From: Imbricaverruca yamaguchii
Lineage: Eukaryota; Arthropoda; Thecostraca; Neoverrucidae
Assembly: GCA_034440575.1 (NCBI GenBank)
Contig: JAOTOL010001644.1
Coordinates: forward strand, 2,646,501-2,710,500
DNA length: 64,000 nucleotides
Direction: 5' to 3'
Part shown: in pieces, positions 47,861 through 60,605 of the stretch
How positions within the stretch are numbered: the stretch's first letter is position 1
How the letters are laid out: each line of letters starts with the position of its first letter
Notes under the pieces: generated by a model
Told to the model about the DNA's origin: nothing
The model's input: the letters and a program-made list of their open reading frames with translations, nothing else
Databases searched by the model: none
Position numbers and translations under genes: made by a program

Positions 47861-48923
47861 GCAAACGGGCCTAGCTCTCTCGACGCACTTCTCGCGCCAC
47901 AAGTGGCATCTGTTTCGTCACATTTGTTTTTGGTCGGGTCCCTTGGAGAAAATTATGGCTGAACCCCTGCCTAAGACGCTCTTCACAGGCGTGTAAGCAC
48001 GTGACTGAGCGCACTCCTGACCGCGCCGCCGGCTGGGCGTGGTGCCAAAGTCACAGACGACCACCGTCTCTGCCAGCCGAGGAAGTGATGACCGCCGCGG
48101 ACAGTGTTCAATGACCCCAGTCGAGCGGGCCGCGGAAATCCGGCCGCACGGCGGCGCAGCATCCCACGGCGGCGCATTAGCCGCCGGCGGCGGCCGCGAC
48201 CCGGTCGGCGCCCCGGGCGGTAGCACGTCGCCCGAGGTCGCGGCCCACGCAGTCGGTCTCCGGACGGAAGTGTTGGCGCCGCCGATGGCCGGCCACATGG
48301 GCAGTGGACACGGCCGCAGAACAGTGCCGCCGACAATGTCGCAGACAACACCGCAGACAGCGCGTGTCGCAGACAGCACGGCAGACAACACCGCCGACGG
48401 GCCGGAGTCGGTGGCGACGGCGCCGACGTTTTTTGGGGGCCGCCCGCTGGCACGAGGCGGCGTAAAAACGTCGCCGACTGCCGGCCGCGGGCCGGCGCGG
48501 CCGGCGCGTTTTTGCGCCGCGAATTAGACGTATTTGTTGTCACCCAACAGCTTGACTTGTGCACGTGAGGAAATTTGACAAACGGTCGGCGAGGCCATAT
48601 CGTGCGCCGTTCTTGTCACGGCGGACATCGGCGCTGACACTTTTGGCCGTCAGCTCTATTTTTGCTGCCGTCCAAGTCGGCGCCAGGGGTCGCGCCGCGG
48701 CCGGCCGCGGTATCTGTCGTTTTGTCGCGTCTGTTTTTCGGGCGGCCGGCGTGACAGATGATGCGGGCGGGGTGCGGTGGCGCCGATCCGATGCCCATTG
48801 ATCAGCAGTCACGTCATGCTGACTGGATGGCCACGCGTCCACCGCCAGTTCAACAGGTCTGCCCGCCACACTGCATCGGCATTTGGTGCGCTGGAACAGC
48901 GCACTGGCCTGGTCTACGAACCA
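47861..48923. other. GC-rich, CpG-dense block
   Basis: About 0.8 kb of CG-dense sequence (47990-48830), with GCCGCCGGCGGCGGCCGCGA near 48179. Overlapping open frames on both strands have no recognised domain. A CpG-island promoter is possible. Confidence 0.4.
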
Positions 48924-49420
48924 CTGCTGTGCTGTGCTGTGCTGTGCTGTGCTGTGCTGTGCGTGCTGTGCTGTGATGTGCTGTGCTGTGCTGTGCTGTG
49001 CTGTGCTGTGCTGTGCTGTGCTGTAATGTGCTGTGCTGTGCTGTGCTGTGCTGTGCTGTGCTGTGCTGTGCTGTGTGTGTGTGTTTGTGTGCTGTGCTGT
49101 GCTGTGCTGTGCTGTGCTGTGCTGTGCTGTGCTGTGCTGTGCTGTGCTGTGCTGTGCTGTGCTGTGCTGTGCTGTGCTGTGCTGTGATGTGATGTGCTGT
49201 GCTGTGCTGTGCTGTGCTGTGCTGTGCTGTGCTGTGCTGTGCTGTGCTGTGCTGTGCTGTGCTGTACTGTGCTGTGATGTGCTGTGCTGTGCTGTGCTGT
49301 GCTGTGCTGTGCTGTGCTGTGCTGTGCTGTGCTGTGCTGTGCTGTGCTGTGCTGTGCTGTGCTGTGCTGTGCTGTGCTGTGCTGTGCTGTGCTGTGCTGT
49401 GCTGTGCTGTGATGTGCTGA
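48924..49420. repeat. (CTGTG)n pentanucleotide array, about 0.5 kb
   Basis: Nearly pure CTGTG units with occasional ATGTG, one GTGTGTGTGTTTGTG interruption near 49075-49090 and one TACTG near 49265. Open frames of Cys/Ala/Val/Leu or His/Ser/Thr/Ala/Gln are artefacts. Confidence 0.98.
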
Positions 49421-50337
49421 ACTGTCAAACAGAAGATTTCCTTCGATACTTCGAGCATAAACGCATGTGTATATATTTTTGATGCTGTTACCTGAGTATT
49501 CACAGCAGCCATGAGAACCACCTCTTAGGGAAAGGGATGTGTCCCCCACACTTCGTGAAGTTACCTGTATGACGTTGCATGGAACGAATCGGCACGGAAC
49601 CACGCCGACCCCTTATCCAAAGTATTTGGCGACGCCCACCATTGTAGCAGCCAGATGCGCTAAACAATCGATCACAACACATTAGACATCGTAAAAAGCT
49701 AACTTTGTACACGAGAGTAGATATGCCTCAATATATCCTTATATCTAGTCTATCTATCCTCTTTCCGTTCTATATATCCTTTATCCATTCTATCCATCCT
49801 CAATCTAACCCTCTATCCTAAATATATATTTCACGGCATGGCTCGCACATTGCAGTCACAGGTAGATCTCTAGCATCGCAGTGAACACGCTGTATATTTC
49901 ACGGGTCTTCATCTGAGGTTACGTGTTTGGATTTCCAGGGCAAGCTTATTTCAACTTTGTATTGAACTACCACAAAACATTTATTAGTGTTCGATGCCAG
50001 TAGTGTGGATTCTGTATGGTAAAGGATGTTCTTTGATGATATTTCGAATAGAATGTGAGATAATCTTGTCATAACTTTAATATAGCTGTTCATATTCAGT
50101 ATCGATCGCGCATATCAAGATGAGCCTGATGACCATTTTTAGCGCAAATAACTAACGCACTTCTTAAAAGGGCATGCGTCAATATTTGCGGCTGCCTGAC
50201 AAAAGTGGCAGGTGACGCCATTCTCAAGCATATTCTTTAGAAAGGAGACGATGGGAGCTCAACAATTAACCGACTCGTCGGCGCTGCGACCTGGCCACAC
50301 GCGGGGAGCATCACCTGGCGCCACCGTCAGCGCCCGG
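49421..50337. other. Unique AT-rich DNA
   Basis: 49725-49820 has a degenerate TCTATCC-type repeat. No gene was recognised. Confidence 0.5.
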
Positions 50338-51632
50338 TCCGGCCAGACAACTGTCCCGGTCCGGCCAGACAACTGTCAACTGTCCCGGTCCGGCAAGGCA
50401 ACTGTCAACTGTCCCGATCCGACCAGACAACTGTCAACTGTCCGGTCCGACCAGACAACTGTCAACTGTCCCGGTCCGACCAGACAACTGTCAACTATCC
50501 AGGTCCGGCCAGACGACTGTCAACTGTCCGGTCCGGCCAGACGACTGTCAACTGTCCGGTCCGGCCAGACAACTTTCAACTGTCCCGGTCCGGCCAGACA
50601 ACTGTCAACTGTCCGGTCCGACCAGACAACTGTGCCGGTCCGGCCAGACAACTGTCAACTGTCCCGGTCCGGCCGGACAACTGTCAACTGTCCCGGTCCG
50701 GCCAGACAACTGTCAACTGTCCCGGTCCGACCAGACAACTGTCAACTATCCAGGTCCGGCCAGACGACTGTCAACTGTCGGTCCGACCAGACGACTGTCA
50801 ACTGTCCGGTCCGACCAGACAACTGTCAACTGTCCCGGTCCGGCCAGACAACTGTCAACTGTCCCGGTCCGGCCAGACAACTGTCAACTGTCCGGTCCGG
50901 CCAGACAACTTTCAACTGTCCCGGTCCGGCCAGACAACTGTCAACTGTCCGGTCCGGCCAGACAACTTTCAACTGTCCCGGTCCGGCCAGACGACTGTCA
51001 ACTGTCCGGTCCGACCAGACAACTGTCAACTGTCCCGGTCCGGCCAGACGACTGTCAACTGTCCCGGTCCGGCCAGTCAACTGTCCCGGTCCGACCAGAC
51101 AACTGTCAACTGTCCCGGTCCGGCCGGACAACTGGCAACTGTCCCGGTCCGACCAGACGACTGTCAACTGTCCGGTCCGACCAGACGACTGTCAACTGTC
51201 CCGGTCCGGCCAGACAACTGTCAACTGTCCGGTCCGACCAGACAACTGTCAACTGTCCGGTCCGACCAGACAACTGTCAACTGTCCGGTCCGGCCAGTCA
51301 ACTGTCCCGGTCCGACCAGACAACTGTCAACTGTCCGGTTCGGCCAGACAACTGTCAACTGTCCGGTCCGGCCAGACAACTGTCAACTGTGCCGGTCCGG
51401 CCAGACAACTGTCAACTGTCCCGGTCCGGCCAGACAACTGTCAACTGTCCGGTCCGGCCAGACAACTGTCAACTGTCCCGGTCCGGCCAGACAACTTTCA
51501 ACTGTCCCGGTCCGGCCAGACAACTGTCCCGGTCCGGCCAGACAACTGTCCCGGTCCGACCAGACAACTGTCAACTGTCCCGGTCCGGCCAGACGACTGT
51601 CAACTGTCCGGTCCGACCAGACAACTGTGCAC
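50338..51632. repeat. 28/29-bp minisatellite (about 46 copies, 1.3 kb)
   Basis: The unit is GTCCGGCCAGACAACTGTCA plus ACTGTCCCG. It alternates between a CCCGG (29-bp) and a CCGG (28-bp) form, GGCC or GACC, and ACAACT or ACGACT. Some copies lack the GTCAACT segment. Confidence 0.96.
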
Positions 51633-51925
51633 CATACAGAGCACGTGGACTCAGCAGGCCGCGACGGGCGGCCCTGCTGGACACAGCGGCCAGCAGGCGA
51701 GTCGCCAGCAGGATGGCAGTGCCCCTCAAAAGGTCACTTCAGAGAGCACGTTAGCGCGGTGTTCACCTGCGTCTACTTCATGACGTTCCAGGCAGACATT
51801 CGCTGGCGGTTCCAGGGCCCAGCCAACTCCCACCTCGGCGCTCAACAGGTGCTAGTCTCCACAATCAACCAGTGCCAGTGTTTATATCCAGCCAGAGCCA
51901 GCTCCAAACTACTGCAGCTCCAGCG
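51633..51925. other. Unique spacer between arrays
   Basis: Under 300 bp; nothing recognised. Confidence 0.5.
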
Positions 51926-52256
51926 CCCGGCCCGTGCCACCCAGAGCACTCAACAGGTGCCGGTTCCAGCGCCCAGCCAGTGCCACCCAGAGCACTCAAC
52001 AGGTGCCGGTTCCAGCGCCCAGCCAGTGCCACCCTAGAGCACTCAACAGGTGCCGGTTCCAGCGTCCAGCCAGTGCCACCCAGAGCACTCAACAAGTGCC
52101 GGTTCCAGCGTCCAGCCAGTGCCACCCAGAGCACTCAACAGGTGCCGGTTCCAGCGTCCAGCCAGTGCCACCCAGATCACTCAACAGGTGCCGGTTCCAG
52201 CGCCCATCCAATGCCACCCAGAGCACTGAACATATTCCGGTTCCAGCGCCCAACCA
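51926..52256. repeat. 46-bp minisatellite (about 7 copies)
   Basis: The unit runs CCCAGAGCACTCAACAGGTG, CCGGTTCCAGCGCCCAGCCA and GTGCCA. CGGTTCCAGC recurs at 51961 and 52007. Confidence 0.95.
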
Positions 52257-52602
52257 GCGTGCCAGGGTTTGCACATTGCCAGCACGAGCATTTGGACCAT
52301 GATTGGCTCAATGCCAGAGAACCATTATCGTCCCTTGCTGTCCGAGCGTACGACGAATAACGTAACAAAGTCCAGTGCGTTCTGAAGTAATAGGCAACCG
52401 AATGCTTTGGAAACTCTTCAACGACACATGGCGAATTGTTGATGGTCGACTGCATGGTCCAGTGTATGGTCCAATACATGGAAAACGCACCACAGCGGGA
52501 CAGAATAGCCTGAAGTAGATGGCCATAACTTATCGAGCTTGAGATGACCTGATAGCACAGACTGCGAGATGGTGGTGCGTTCACCATGTCACACATATAC
52601 AC

Positions 52603-52606
<4 letters not shown>
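52257..52606. other. Unique DNA
   Basis: Nothing recognised. Confidence 0.5.
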
Positions 52607-52790
<184 letters not shown>

Positions 52791-52983
52791 TATTGTGTGC
52801 GGAAAATAGAAGGGCTGGGGATAACTTCCAACTTCAGTGTTCTGGGATATTGTTGGAAGATGAGGGACACGGAATGTCATTTTAAATGTTAGAGCTCTTT
52901 GTTTAAAGTTCCCATGCACGCCGCGCTCCATGAGGGAACTATTTGAAGGAGTGCACACTTGGCGCCCGGGGCTGTGACGGCGC

Positions 52984-53050
52984 CGATGGCAGCTGGGCAG
53001 ATGGCAGCTGGGCAGATGGCAGCTGGGCAGATGGCAGCTGGGCAGATGGC
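52984..53050. repeat. 15-bp repeat GATGGCAGCTGGGCA (4.5 copies)
   Basis: Perfect tandem copies ending in GATGGCCGGATG. Confidence 0.96.
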
Positions 53051-54574
53051 CGGATGACGCAGCGTTACAAATGGCCCGATGACCCGGCGCCGGTGACGAT
53101 CGAGCCGGGATATTTACGGCCAATCGAGAGTCGGCCCCACGATCGGGGCTAACTCAACCTGAAGGCGACAAATTCAGCCGGAAGCGACCAGTCAAGCTGC
53201 TGCAGGAGTGGCTCTACGATAACTCCCAGGACCCTGCAGTGAGTATGAGCGCTGCAGCCGCTACTCCTGCTGCAGCTGACTGCCGAGTCGATATGCCGGA
53301 TAGTCCTCGCAGTGTCCGGAGTTGATCGAAGTCAAGACATCGTCGACAAGGGCAGTTTTATAGGCTTTTGACATTGGTCTGACGATAAATGGGCGCTGGG
53401 CCGACAGGACGGACGAATTCTGATGGGAAAACAAACGGATTCTATTCAAGACGCAAAGTGTAGTTTGAGCACACCAAGACATATGTGATGCTCGTGGTGT
53501 TCATGAAAACTGTACGGCCGGCACATGCTGACTCAAGACATTGCATGTCGCTTCCGTAGTGAGCGAAGGAAACATTTTTTTTTAACAGCATTCCAACACA
53601 TCCGCCGTGTATTTAAATTTCACATTACCATCCAAGCTAAGCTGATCCTCATAACAGGAATATTCTGAACCGTGTTGTGTCTACCACGCTCATATCTTGG
53701 ACGAGGACCTAAGACTAAAAATACAAATTGCATTTCGCACAGTTACCTGATGCAAAGCGAAAGTGGCTGGGAGTAGCAAGTGCAGCAGAAAATGTGTCGG
53801 AATTATTACGTGCTATTCTCTTCAAAATGTAACCGCTCCCACTACGCGTTTTGCAAGTCTGACCACCGACGCCTCCTGCAACTAGTGCCAGCGGGCCCCT
53901 TACCTGCTGCAACGGTGGATGCGGCCGGGCATGCCAATGACAAATGAAGGTTAGCGAACCGTGTCACAGATCCCTTGTTAACCTTCCCTTCTCCTCCCTC
54001 CATCCCCCTCACAATTTCCCTACGCCCACGCACACTTCTGGTTTCCAGATATGAGGCAGTAAATTGAAACTTACATCACACCGAAGGTTTTTGAACGTTC
54101 CAAACGAACACAGTGCTATTCTGGATGACGCTATGCAGATTATATTTTCGTCCGAGCAGTCTCAAACGCACTTTCTACCTTGCGCTGCATGACAAGAACC
54201 AATAAATTAAGCGGTACGTGTCAGCAGGAGTTTGACTCCAGAATAAACACGTTTAATCACAGCTGAAGTCTTGCATTTGAAGCGGTGAAAAACTCGGCTA
54301 TAAAGGACATATTTTGGGAAATTTCAGATAGATCACAATGTTCTGTTCCACACAGAGTGGAATGTTGTATAGATTACAGAAGACATATTAGTGCACCACT
54401 GCACCATGCCGTTCTTTTCCGACAAAAACAGCCTCAGACAGAGGGCTTAACAAGCTCCCTCATTTCTCTTTGGGGACTGAAATAAAATTGTTTGTGGAAC
54501 GAAGTATTTGTTGGTCGGCCTTTCCTCCGGCCCGGATCTAATTGGAAACCACCTGGAGCGGCAGGCTGTGTGTT
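53051..54574. other. Unique DNA
   Basis: No domain-bearing open frame, RNA gene or repeat was recognised. Confidence 0.5.
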
Positions 54575-55225
54575 TCGGTCCCGTCGGGACGTGGTCTGAA
54601 GCGGCGGTCTGTGTGCTCCGGTCTGGATGTGGTCTGAAGCGGCGGTCTGTGTGCTCCGGTCTGGACGTGGTCTGAAGCGGCGGTCTGTGTGCTCCGGTCG
54701 GGACGTGGTCTGAAGCGGCGGTCTGTGTGGTCCGTCCCTTCTGGACGTGGTCTGAAGCGGCGGTCTGTGTGCTCCCGTCGGGACGTGGTCTGAAGCGGCG
54801 GTCTGTGTGCTCTGGTCGGGCCGTGGTCTGAAGCGGCGGTCTGTGTGCTCCCGTCCCGTCGGGACATGGTCTGAAGCGGCGGTCTGTGTGCTCCGGTCTG
54901 GACGTGGTCTGAAGCGGCGGTCTGTGTGCTCCGGTCTGGACGTGGTCTGAAGCGGCGGTCTGTGTGCTCCGGTCTGGACGTGGTCTGAAGCGGCGGTCTG
55001 TGTGCTCTGGTCGGGCCATGGTCTGAAGCGGCGGCCTGTGTGCTCCAGTTCCGTCTGGACATGGTTTGGAGCGGCGGTCTGTGTGCTCCCGTCCCGTCGG
55101 GACATGGTCTGGAGCGGCGGTGCATGCTCCCGGCCCGTCGGGACATGGTCTGGAGCGGCGGTTCGTGCTCCCGGCCCGTCGGGACATGGTCTGGAGCGGC
55201 GGTTCGTGCTCCCGGCCCCGCCAAG
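54575..55225. repeat. 38-bp minisatellite (about 16-17 copies)
   Basis: The unit is GGACGTGGTCTGAAGCGGCG plus GTCTGTGTGCTCCGGTCT. The distal copies (after 55060) change to GGACATGGTCTGGAGCGG and CTCCCGGCCCGTCG. The minus strand is open in all three frames, giving spurious frames over 240 codons. Confidence 0.96.
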
Positions 55226-55371
55226 GACCACGGGTCACGCGCGGCCCGTAGTCTAGACGCCTGTCGGAGAATTAGCAAACAATACCGACCGTCCGACGGT
55301 ATCTGAGTGAGATCGGGGCGCCGTCTGCGTCAGCATCGTCTCAGCAATGTCGCGCTGGTCACGACACTGTC

Positions 55372-55512
55372 ACACACTCTCACACACACTCTCACACACT
55401 CTGCCTCTGTCTCTTCCTCTGCCTCTGTCTCTTCCTCTGCCTCTGTCTCTTCCTCTGCTCTTTCCTCTGCCTCTGTCTCTTCCTCTGCCTCTGTCTCTTC
55501 CTCTGCCCCTGC
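55372..55512. repeat. CTCACACA and CTCTGCCTCTGTCTCTTC repeats
   Basis: A short CACACTCTCACA tract followed by about five 18-bp CTGTCTCTTCCTCTGCCT units. Confidence 0.9.
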
Positions 55513-55637
55513 CTCTCTCAAGTGGCAAGGGCCCTCCTTGGCGGATAAAGTGGAGATCCGAGACGAGTCAGGCAGTTTGTGTTAGCCAACTGCTGCCTTC
55601 AGCGATCAGCTCGGTGACACATTTGCCCGCTCCACTT

Positions 55638-55990
55638 CATCACGTGTCCATCCACACAACACAATACAGACGACAGTTGTCAGCGTCGCTCGACTCCATC
55701 ACGTGTCCATCCACACAACGCAATGCTGACGATAGATGTCGGGGTGGGGGTGGCCGAGTGGTTAAGGTTTTGGGCTCTGGGTACCAAAGGTCCCGGGTTC
55801 GACACTCGCACCGCTCCGGACATTTCCCAATCCCGCGACCAACCGGCGAATCAGTGTGGGCGGCGCCATTAGCCGCGAATGTGCATAAAGTATGCTGTGA
55901 ATCACCCAATAAACAAACAAGAGATAGATGTCAGCGTCGCTGGACTCCATCACGCTGGACCCATACAGCACAATGCTGACAATGTTGACA
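55638..55990. repeat. 59-bp tandem repeat interrupted by a SINE
   Basis: CATCACGTGTCC recurs at 55638 and 55697 (59 bp). The next CATCACG is at 55948. Subtracting the 182-bp SINE and one 10-bp duplication gives exactly 59 bp again. The last unit is more diverged. Confidence 0.92.
55741..55922 (+). mobile_element. tRNA-derived SINE, copy 2 (best preserved)
   Basis: The A-box GGTGGCCGAGTGGTTAAGG and B-box GGTTCGACACTCG match a Leu/Ser-type tRNA head. The body (CCCAATCCCGCGACCAACCG, GGGCGGCGCCATTAGCCG, GTGCATAAAG, GTGAATCACCC) aligns with copies 1 and 3, and the tail is AATAAACAAACAA. A perfect 10-bp target-site duplication, GATAGATGTC, flanks it (55731-55740 and 55923-55932). The intact promoter boxes and perfect duplication suggest recent insertion. 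Confidence 0.95.
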
Positions 55991-56589
55991 GACCGTCAGC
56001 ATTGTCAGCAGCATCTAATAAGTCGTAAATGGCCGCAAATCTCATCCGCAAAACTTCTATTGCCATGCGGCTGTCCAGGCCAACCATCCAGACAATGGGA
56101 AATTCATGACGAGCTTATCCAGGTAGCATGGGCAGCTGTCGCCAGCTGACATCGGATCAGATCAGACCCCCTCACCATCATTGATTCTCTGCCAGCCTGA
56201 CAGGATTGACTGCATCCGATATCGACGGTCGTGACCATCAATAGTGACGAATTCTCGCCAAAGATTTATCGCGCGCCAAAGACTGCGCGAATGGCCCCGA
56301 TGGCCCCCTCCACTTACCGATACAATGCATTGGTGACATGGGTCAGCCGCCCTCCAGACAGCAGCACAACTGCTGCCTAGTTTTAAATGCATTGTCACCC
56401 AAAAGCGCAGGATGCCAATGCAAGATTCCCAGCTCCACTCTGGCTGCTGGCCGCTGGGGGCCAATATCGCGCTGCAGTTTGAGGCGCCCAACTGGACAGA
56501 GGCTGACTGTCGCTGGATGATGTGGGGGGTCCTGCGGCCAAGGTAACGTGATGGCTGCAGTGACAGGTCTGAGACGTTTGGTACAGCTG
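55991..56589. other. Unique DNA
   Basis: Nothing recognised. Confidence 0.5.
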
Positions 56590-57115
56590 TGCCTGCGGTC
56601 CCGTCACTGCCCAGCTGTGCTGTCACGTGCGGTCCGTCACTGCCCAGCTGTGGTGTCACGTGTGGTCCGTCACTGCCCAGCTGTGGTGTCACGTGTGGTC
56701 CGTCACTGCCCAGCTGTGGTGTCACGTGTGGTCCGTCACTGCCCAGCTGTGGTGTCACGTGTGGTCCGTCACTGCCCAGCGGTGGTGTCATGTGTGGTCC
56801 GTCACTGCCCAGCCGTGGTGTCACGTGCGGTCCGTCACTGCCCAGCCGTGGTGTCATGTGTGGTCCGTCACTGCCCAGCTGTGATGTCACGTGTGGTCCG
56901 TCACTGCCCAGCGGTGGTGTCACGTGTGGTTCGTCACTGCCCAGCCGTGGTGTCACGTGTGGTCCGTCACTGCCCAGCCGTGGTGTCACGTGCGGTCCCA
57001 TCACTACCCAGATGTGGTGTCACGTGCGGTCCATCACCGCCCAGCTATGGTGTCACGTGCGGTCCCAGCATTGCCCAGCTGTGGTGTCACGTGCGGTTCG
57101 GTCACTGCCCAGCTG
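56590..57115. repeat. 33-bp minisatellite with a CACGTG E-box in most units (about 16 copies)
   Basis: The unit is GTCACTGCCCAGCTGTGGTG plus TCACGTGTGGTCC. Most copies retain CACGTG. Two further copies lie at about 57335-57400, separated by unique sequence. Confidence 0.95.
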
Positions 57116-57534
57116 CAGAGGCGTAGGAACGGTCCCAAAGATGGAGAGCAACGTCCATTTCGAAGTCGATTTTCCCATGCAACACCCATTAGGTTAATGT
57201 TAAGCTCGTCAAAAGTTAGGGGCTTGTTGCCCCATGCGCCAGCATCTTCTCCCGGTTCCTTCGCCTATGATCATAGTTGGGCATGGGGATGGGACCGAGC
57301 GTGAGAACACAGCTCTGTGGTGTTACGTACGATCTCATCACTGCCCAGCTGTACTGTCACGTGCGGTCCCGTCACTGCCCAGCTGTGGTGTCACATGTGG
57401 CAGGATATCAGTACACCCAGAGTACACATTGAAGAGTGGTGCCGGTGTGTCCACTCCTCCTCTCAAGCATCACGTGATGATGGCCGACAGCGCGTCTCGT
57501 GTACACGCGGACGGCCATGCAAGCACAGCAGTCC
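57116..57534. other. Unique DNA with two stray 33-bp units
   Basis: Apart from the two 33-bp units near 57335-57400 nothing is recognised. Confidence 0.5.
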
Positions 57535-58690
57535 GGCCACAGCAGACTAAACTCAGGCGGAGGTCTGCTCCACAGTCCTGCTGCTGGCAGTCCGACTACA
57601 GCAGACTAAACTCAGTCGGAGGTCTGCTCCACAGTCGTGCTGCTGGCAGTCCGACCACTGCAGACTAAACTCAGTCGGAGTCTGCTCCACAGTCCTGCTG
57701 CTGGCAGTCCGACCACAGCAGACTAAACTCAGTCGGAGGTCTGCTCCACAGTCCTGCTGCTGGCAGTCCGACCACAGCAGACTAAACTCAGCCGGGGTCT
57801 GCTCCACAGCCCTGCTGCTGGCAGTCCGACCACAGCAGACTAAACTCAGTCGGAGTCTGCTCCACAGTCCTGCTGCTGGCAGTCCGACCACGCAGACTAA
57901 ACTCAGTCGGAGTCTGCTCCACAGCCCTGCTGCTGGCAGTCCACCACTGCAGACTAAACTCAGTCGGAGTCTGCTCCACAGCCCTGCTGCTGGCAGTCCG
58001 ACCACAGCAGACTAAACTCAGTCGGAGGTCTGCTCCACAGCCCTGCTGCTGGCAGTCCGACCACTGCAGACTAAACTCAGTCGGAGTCTGCTCCACAGCC
58101 CTGCTGCTGGCAGTCCGACCACTGCACACTAAACTCAGCCGGGGTCTGCTCCACAGTCCTGCTGCTGGCAGTCCGACTACAGCAGACTAAACTCAGTCGG
58201 AGGTCTGCTCCACAGTCCTGCTGCTGGCAGTCCGACCACTGCAGACTAAACTCAGTCGGAGGTCTGCTCCACAGTCCTGCTGCTGGCAGTCCGACCACAG
58301 CAGACTAAACTCAGTCGGAGGTCTGCTCCACAGTCCTGCTGCTGGCAGTCCGACCACTGCAGACTAAACTCAGTCGGAGGTCTGCTCCACAGCCCTGCTG
58401 CTGGCAGTCCGACCACAGCAGACTAAACTCAGTCGGAGGTCTGCTCCACAGTCCTGCTGCTGGCAGTCCGACCACTGCAGACTAAACTCAGTCGGAGGTC
58501 TGCTCCACAGTCCTGCTGCTGGCAGTCCGACCACTGCAGACTAAACTCAGTCGGGGTCTGCTCCACAGTCCTGCTGCTGGCAGTCCGACCACAGCAGACT
58601 AAACTTAGGCGGGGTCTCCTCTACAGCCCTGTTGCTGCCTGTCCGGCCATCGCAGACCAAACTCAGGCGGGGTCTGCTCCACAGCCCCTC
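57535..58690. repeat. 59-bp minisatellite (about 19 copies)
   Basis: Units run ACTAAACTCAGTCGGAGGTC, TGCTCCACAGTCCTGCTGCT and GGCAGTCCGACCACAGCAG. A GGAG/GGAGG length variant and CCACAGCAG/CCACTGCAG alternate between copies. The 3' copies are more diverged. Confidence 0.96.
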
Positions 58691-60605
58691 CTGTTAGCAA
58701 TGACACTGGCCGGGCGACGACATCGCGTCCTCTTTCGAACAGGATAGGCGTGCTCCAGGGTTCTATCCGCCATCCAATAGCCCTTGTTGTCACCGTATCT
58801 GCCACTGACCTGGCACTGTTCTCTGACGAAGTTGTGGCTACACAGTACGTCGCAGGAGCGCAGATTCTGGTTATCGGCAAAAAGGGTGAAATGTTCACGG
58901 TTATGTCGCATATGGAAAATCTATAGTTTCTACCGGTCAGCGGTTCAGTGCTGTTGTTGTTATTGGATTTACGACATGTCGACCGTTGAGTCATGTAGCG
59001 TCGCCAATCATAAAAATAAATATTGTTTTATTTTCTCTCGCGGAGTTATGATCGCGCCATGCTCTGAAATCGGGACATTACTTTCGACAGAGCAATCTTT
59101 TGGGACACCCAAGTGAACCTGCTGAGTCGTCGATGTACCGGCATCCTCGTCGGTCCCATTTGCGGCGCCACCTACTTCCGGACATCTTCGGTACACTGGT
59201 CACTGTCCTGGTCCTCTACCAGGTCTGATACGGCTTTTCGGTATCCGGAAATAGATCCCAAAAGAACCTGAGCAAGATAGAAAACATATTGAACTTTGGA
59301 GCTGGAGGGATTTTCGGCAGACGCAGATTCGACCACGTCTCTGACCTGCGTGAACGGCTGGGTGGTTGCCTGCACCGAAGCTGACTGACTTGTCTACATT
59401 GTGGCTCGCTCACAAAGTGCTCAATCACTGCGAACCAGTCACTCGTGGTAGCCCTTCTGGAGAATTGCAGCCTCAGAGATCGGAGTACTCGACATGACAG
59501 AGTGTACAATGTCCCGCACTCCAGAACCGAGACCGGTAAACGGCTCTTCTGTCATCGTGGCCCATTTCCATACCATGGGACTTTCAATAAGTTCACCGGC
59601 ATTACTCGCGGGTGCTTCACAAGATTACTGAAACGCCTCCTGTTTGAAGCGCCGCCTACTTGAATGTTGTCTGGCTCATCATCGTTGTGTCGCAGTTGCA
59701 GCCCATTTGCTTGCATGTCCGTGTGTATGTTTGTGTTTGATTCGCCTGTCTGCTTTCTGACTCGGTGTAAGAATAGCCATGGTAAAGTGGAAGGCCCCAC
59801 AATGCAAAATGCAAATACAGATGTGTTCTCTCGGTTGGATCACTGGGCGCTACAAAACTTCCTGCTGGTGTCGACAGCCGTCACTGCTACTTTAAACTTC
59901 ATTTCGGGAAGGCATTAGAGAAGCAGATATTATCCCTGTCTGTGGCAACAAAGAGGTGCAGGAACTGCCAGGACAGCGAAAGCCAGCCTGGCTGTTGACG
60001 GAGCGGACTGTTGATATCTCCGCGAAGTTCGGATAAATTCGCATGGTTTGATACGCGCGAAATTTGATTCCTACCCAGTCAAGCTTCCTGAAGTTTTTCA
60101 CGCAGAAGCAACCCGGTAATCATCGGAGTGGAATTTATTAGAATGACGCGGAGCACTTCGGATACGAACGTGCTCCAAGAAACACGACAGTATATGTCTG
60201 GAAAGACGTGCATCGTTGTAATATTATAACAGCAGATTATTATCTCCTCTGCAAAAGTGTATCTGACAGAGTGGTGATATTGTGTCCTCCGAATAACGAG
60301 CAAATCAGAGGCGGCCATGCATAAAAAATGTTGTAGATGCATAACTTAATCGATGGTGATGTAGATGCCTTGATAATTTTTTGTTATAGATATTCCAGAT
60401 GTAGGAGATTGTAAGTAGTATTTATCGTCCGCCACTGGTCAATTCGAATTCAAAATGAACTTTCCATAAACTGATACGATACAAACGGAGTTGTTGATTT
60501 CGCTTTGGCTGCAAATTGCATATTTACTAACAAATATCTTGGATACCAGACTACTTGGCATTTTGTCATGGTCTAAAAAGTTAATATTGAGTGGTAGGAC
60601 CAGGC
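58691..60605. other. Unique DNA
   Basis: No gene was assigned. Several 60-110 codon open frames carry no recognised domain. Confidence 0.45.

Noticed and set aside
48850..49603. Long Cys/Ala- and His/Ser-rich frames
   Set aside because: Artefacts of the CTGTG pentanucleotide.
50212..51783. 523-codon plus-strand open frame
   Set aside because: It reads through the 28/29-bp minisatellite and shows only its periodicity.
54434..55278. Minus-strand frames over 240 codons
   Set aside because: Produced by the 38-bp array in all three frames.
60079..60342. Minus-strand frame with ASDLLV suggesting another GPCR fragment
   Set aside because: No adjacent conserved Asn, Trp or Cys pattern and no splice-compatible continuation.
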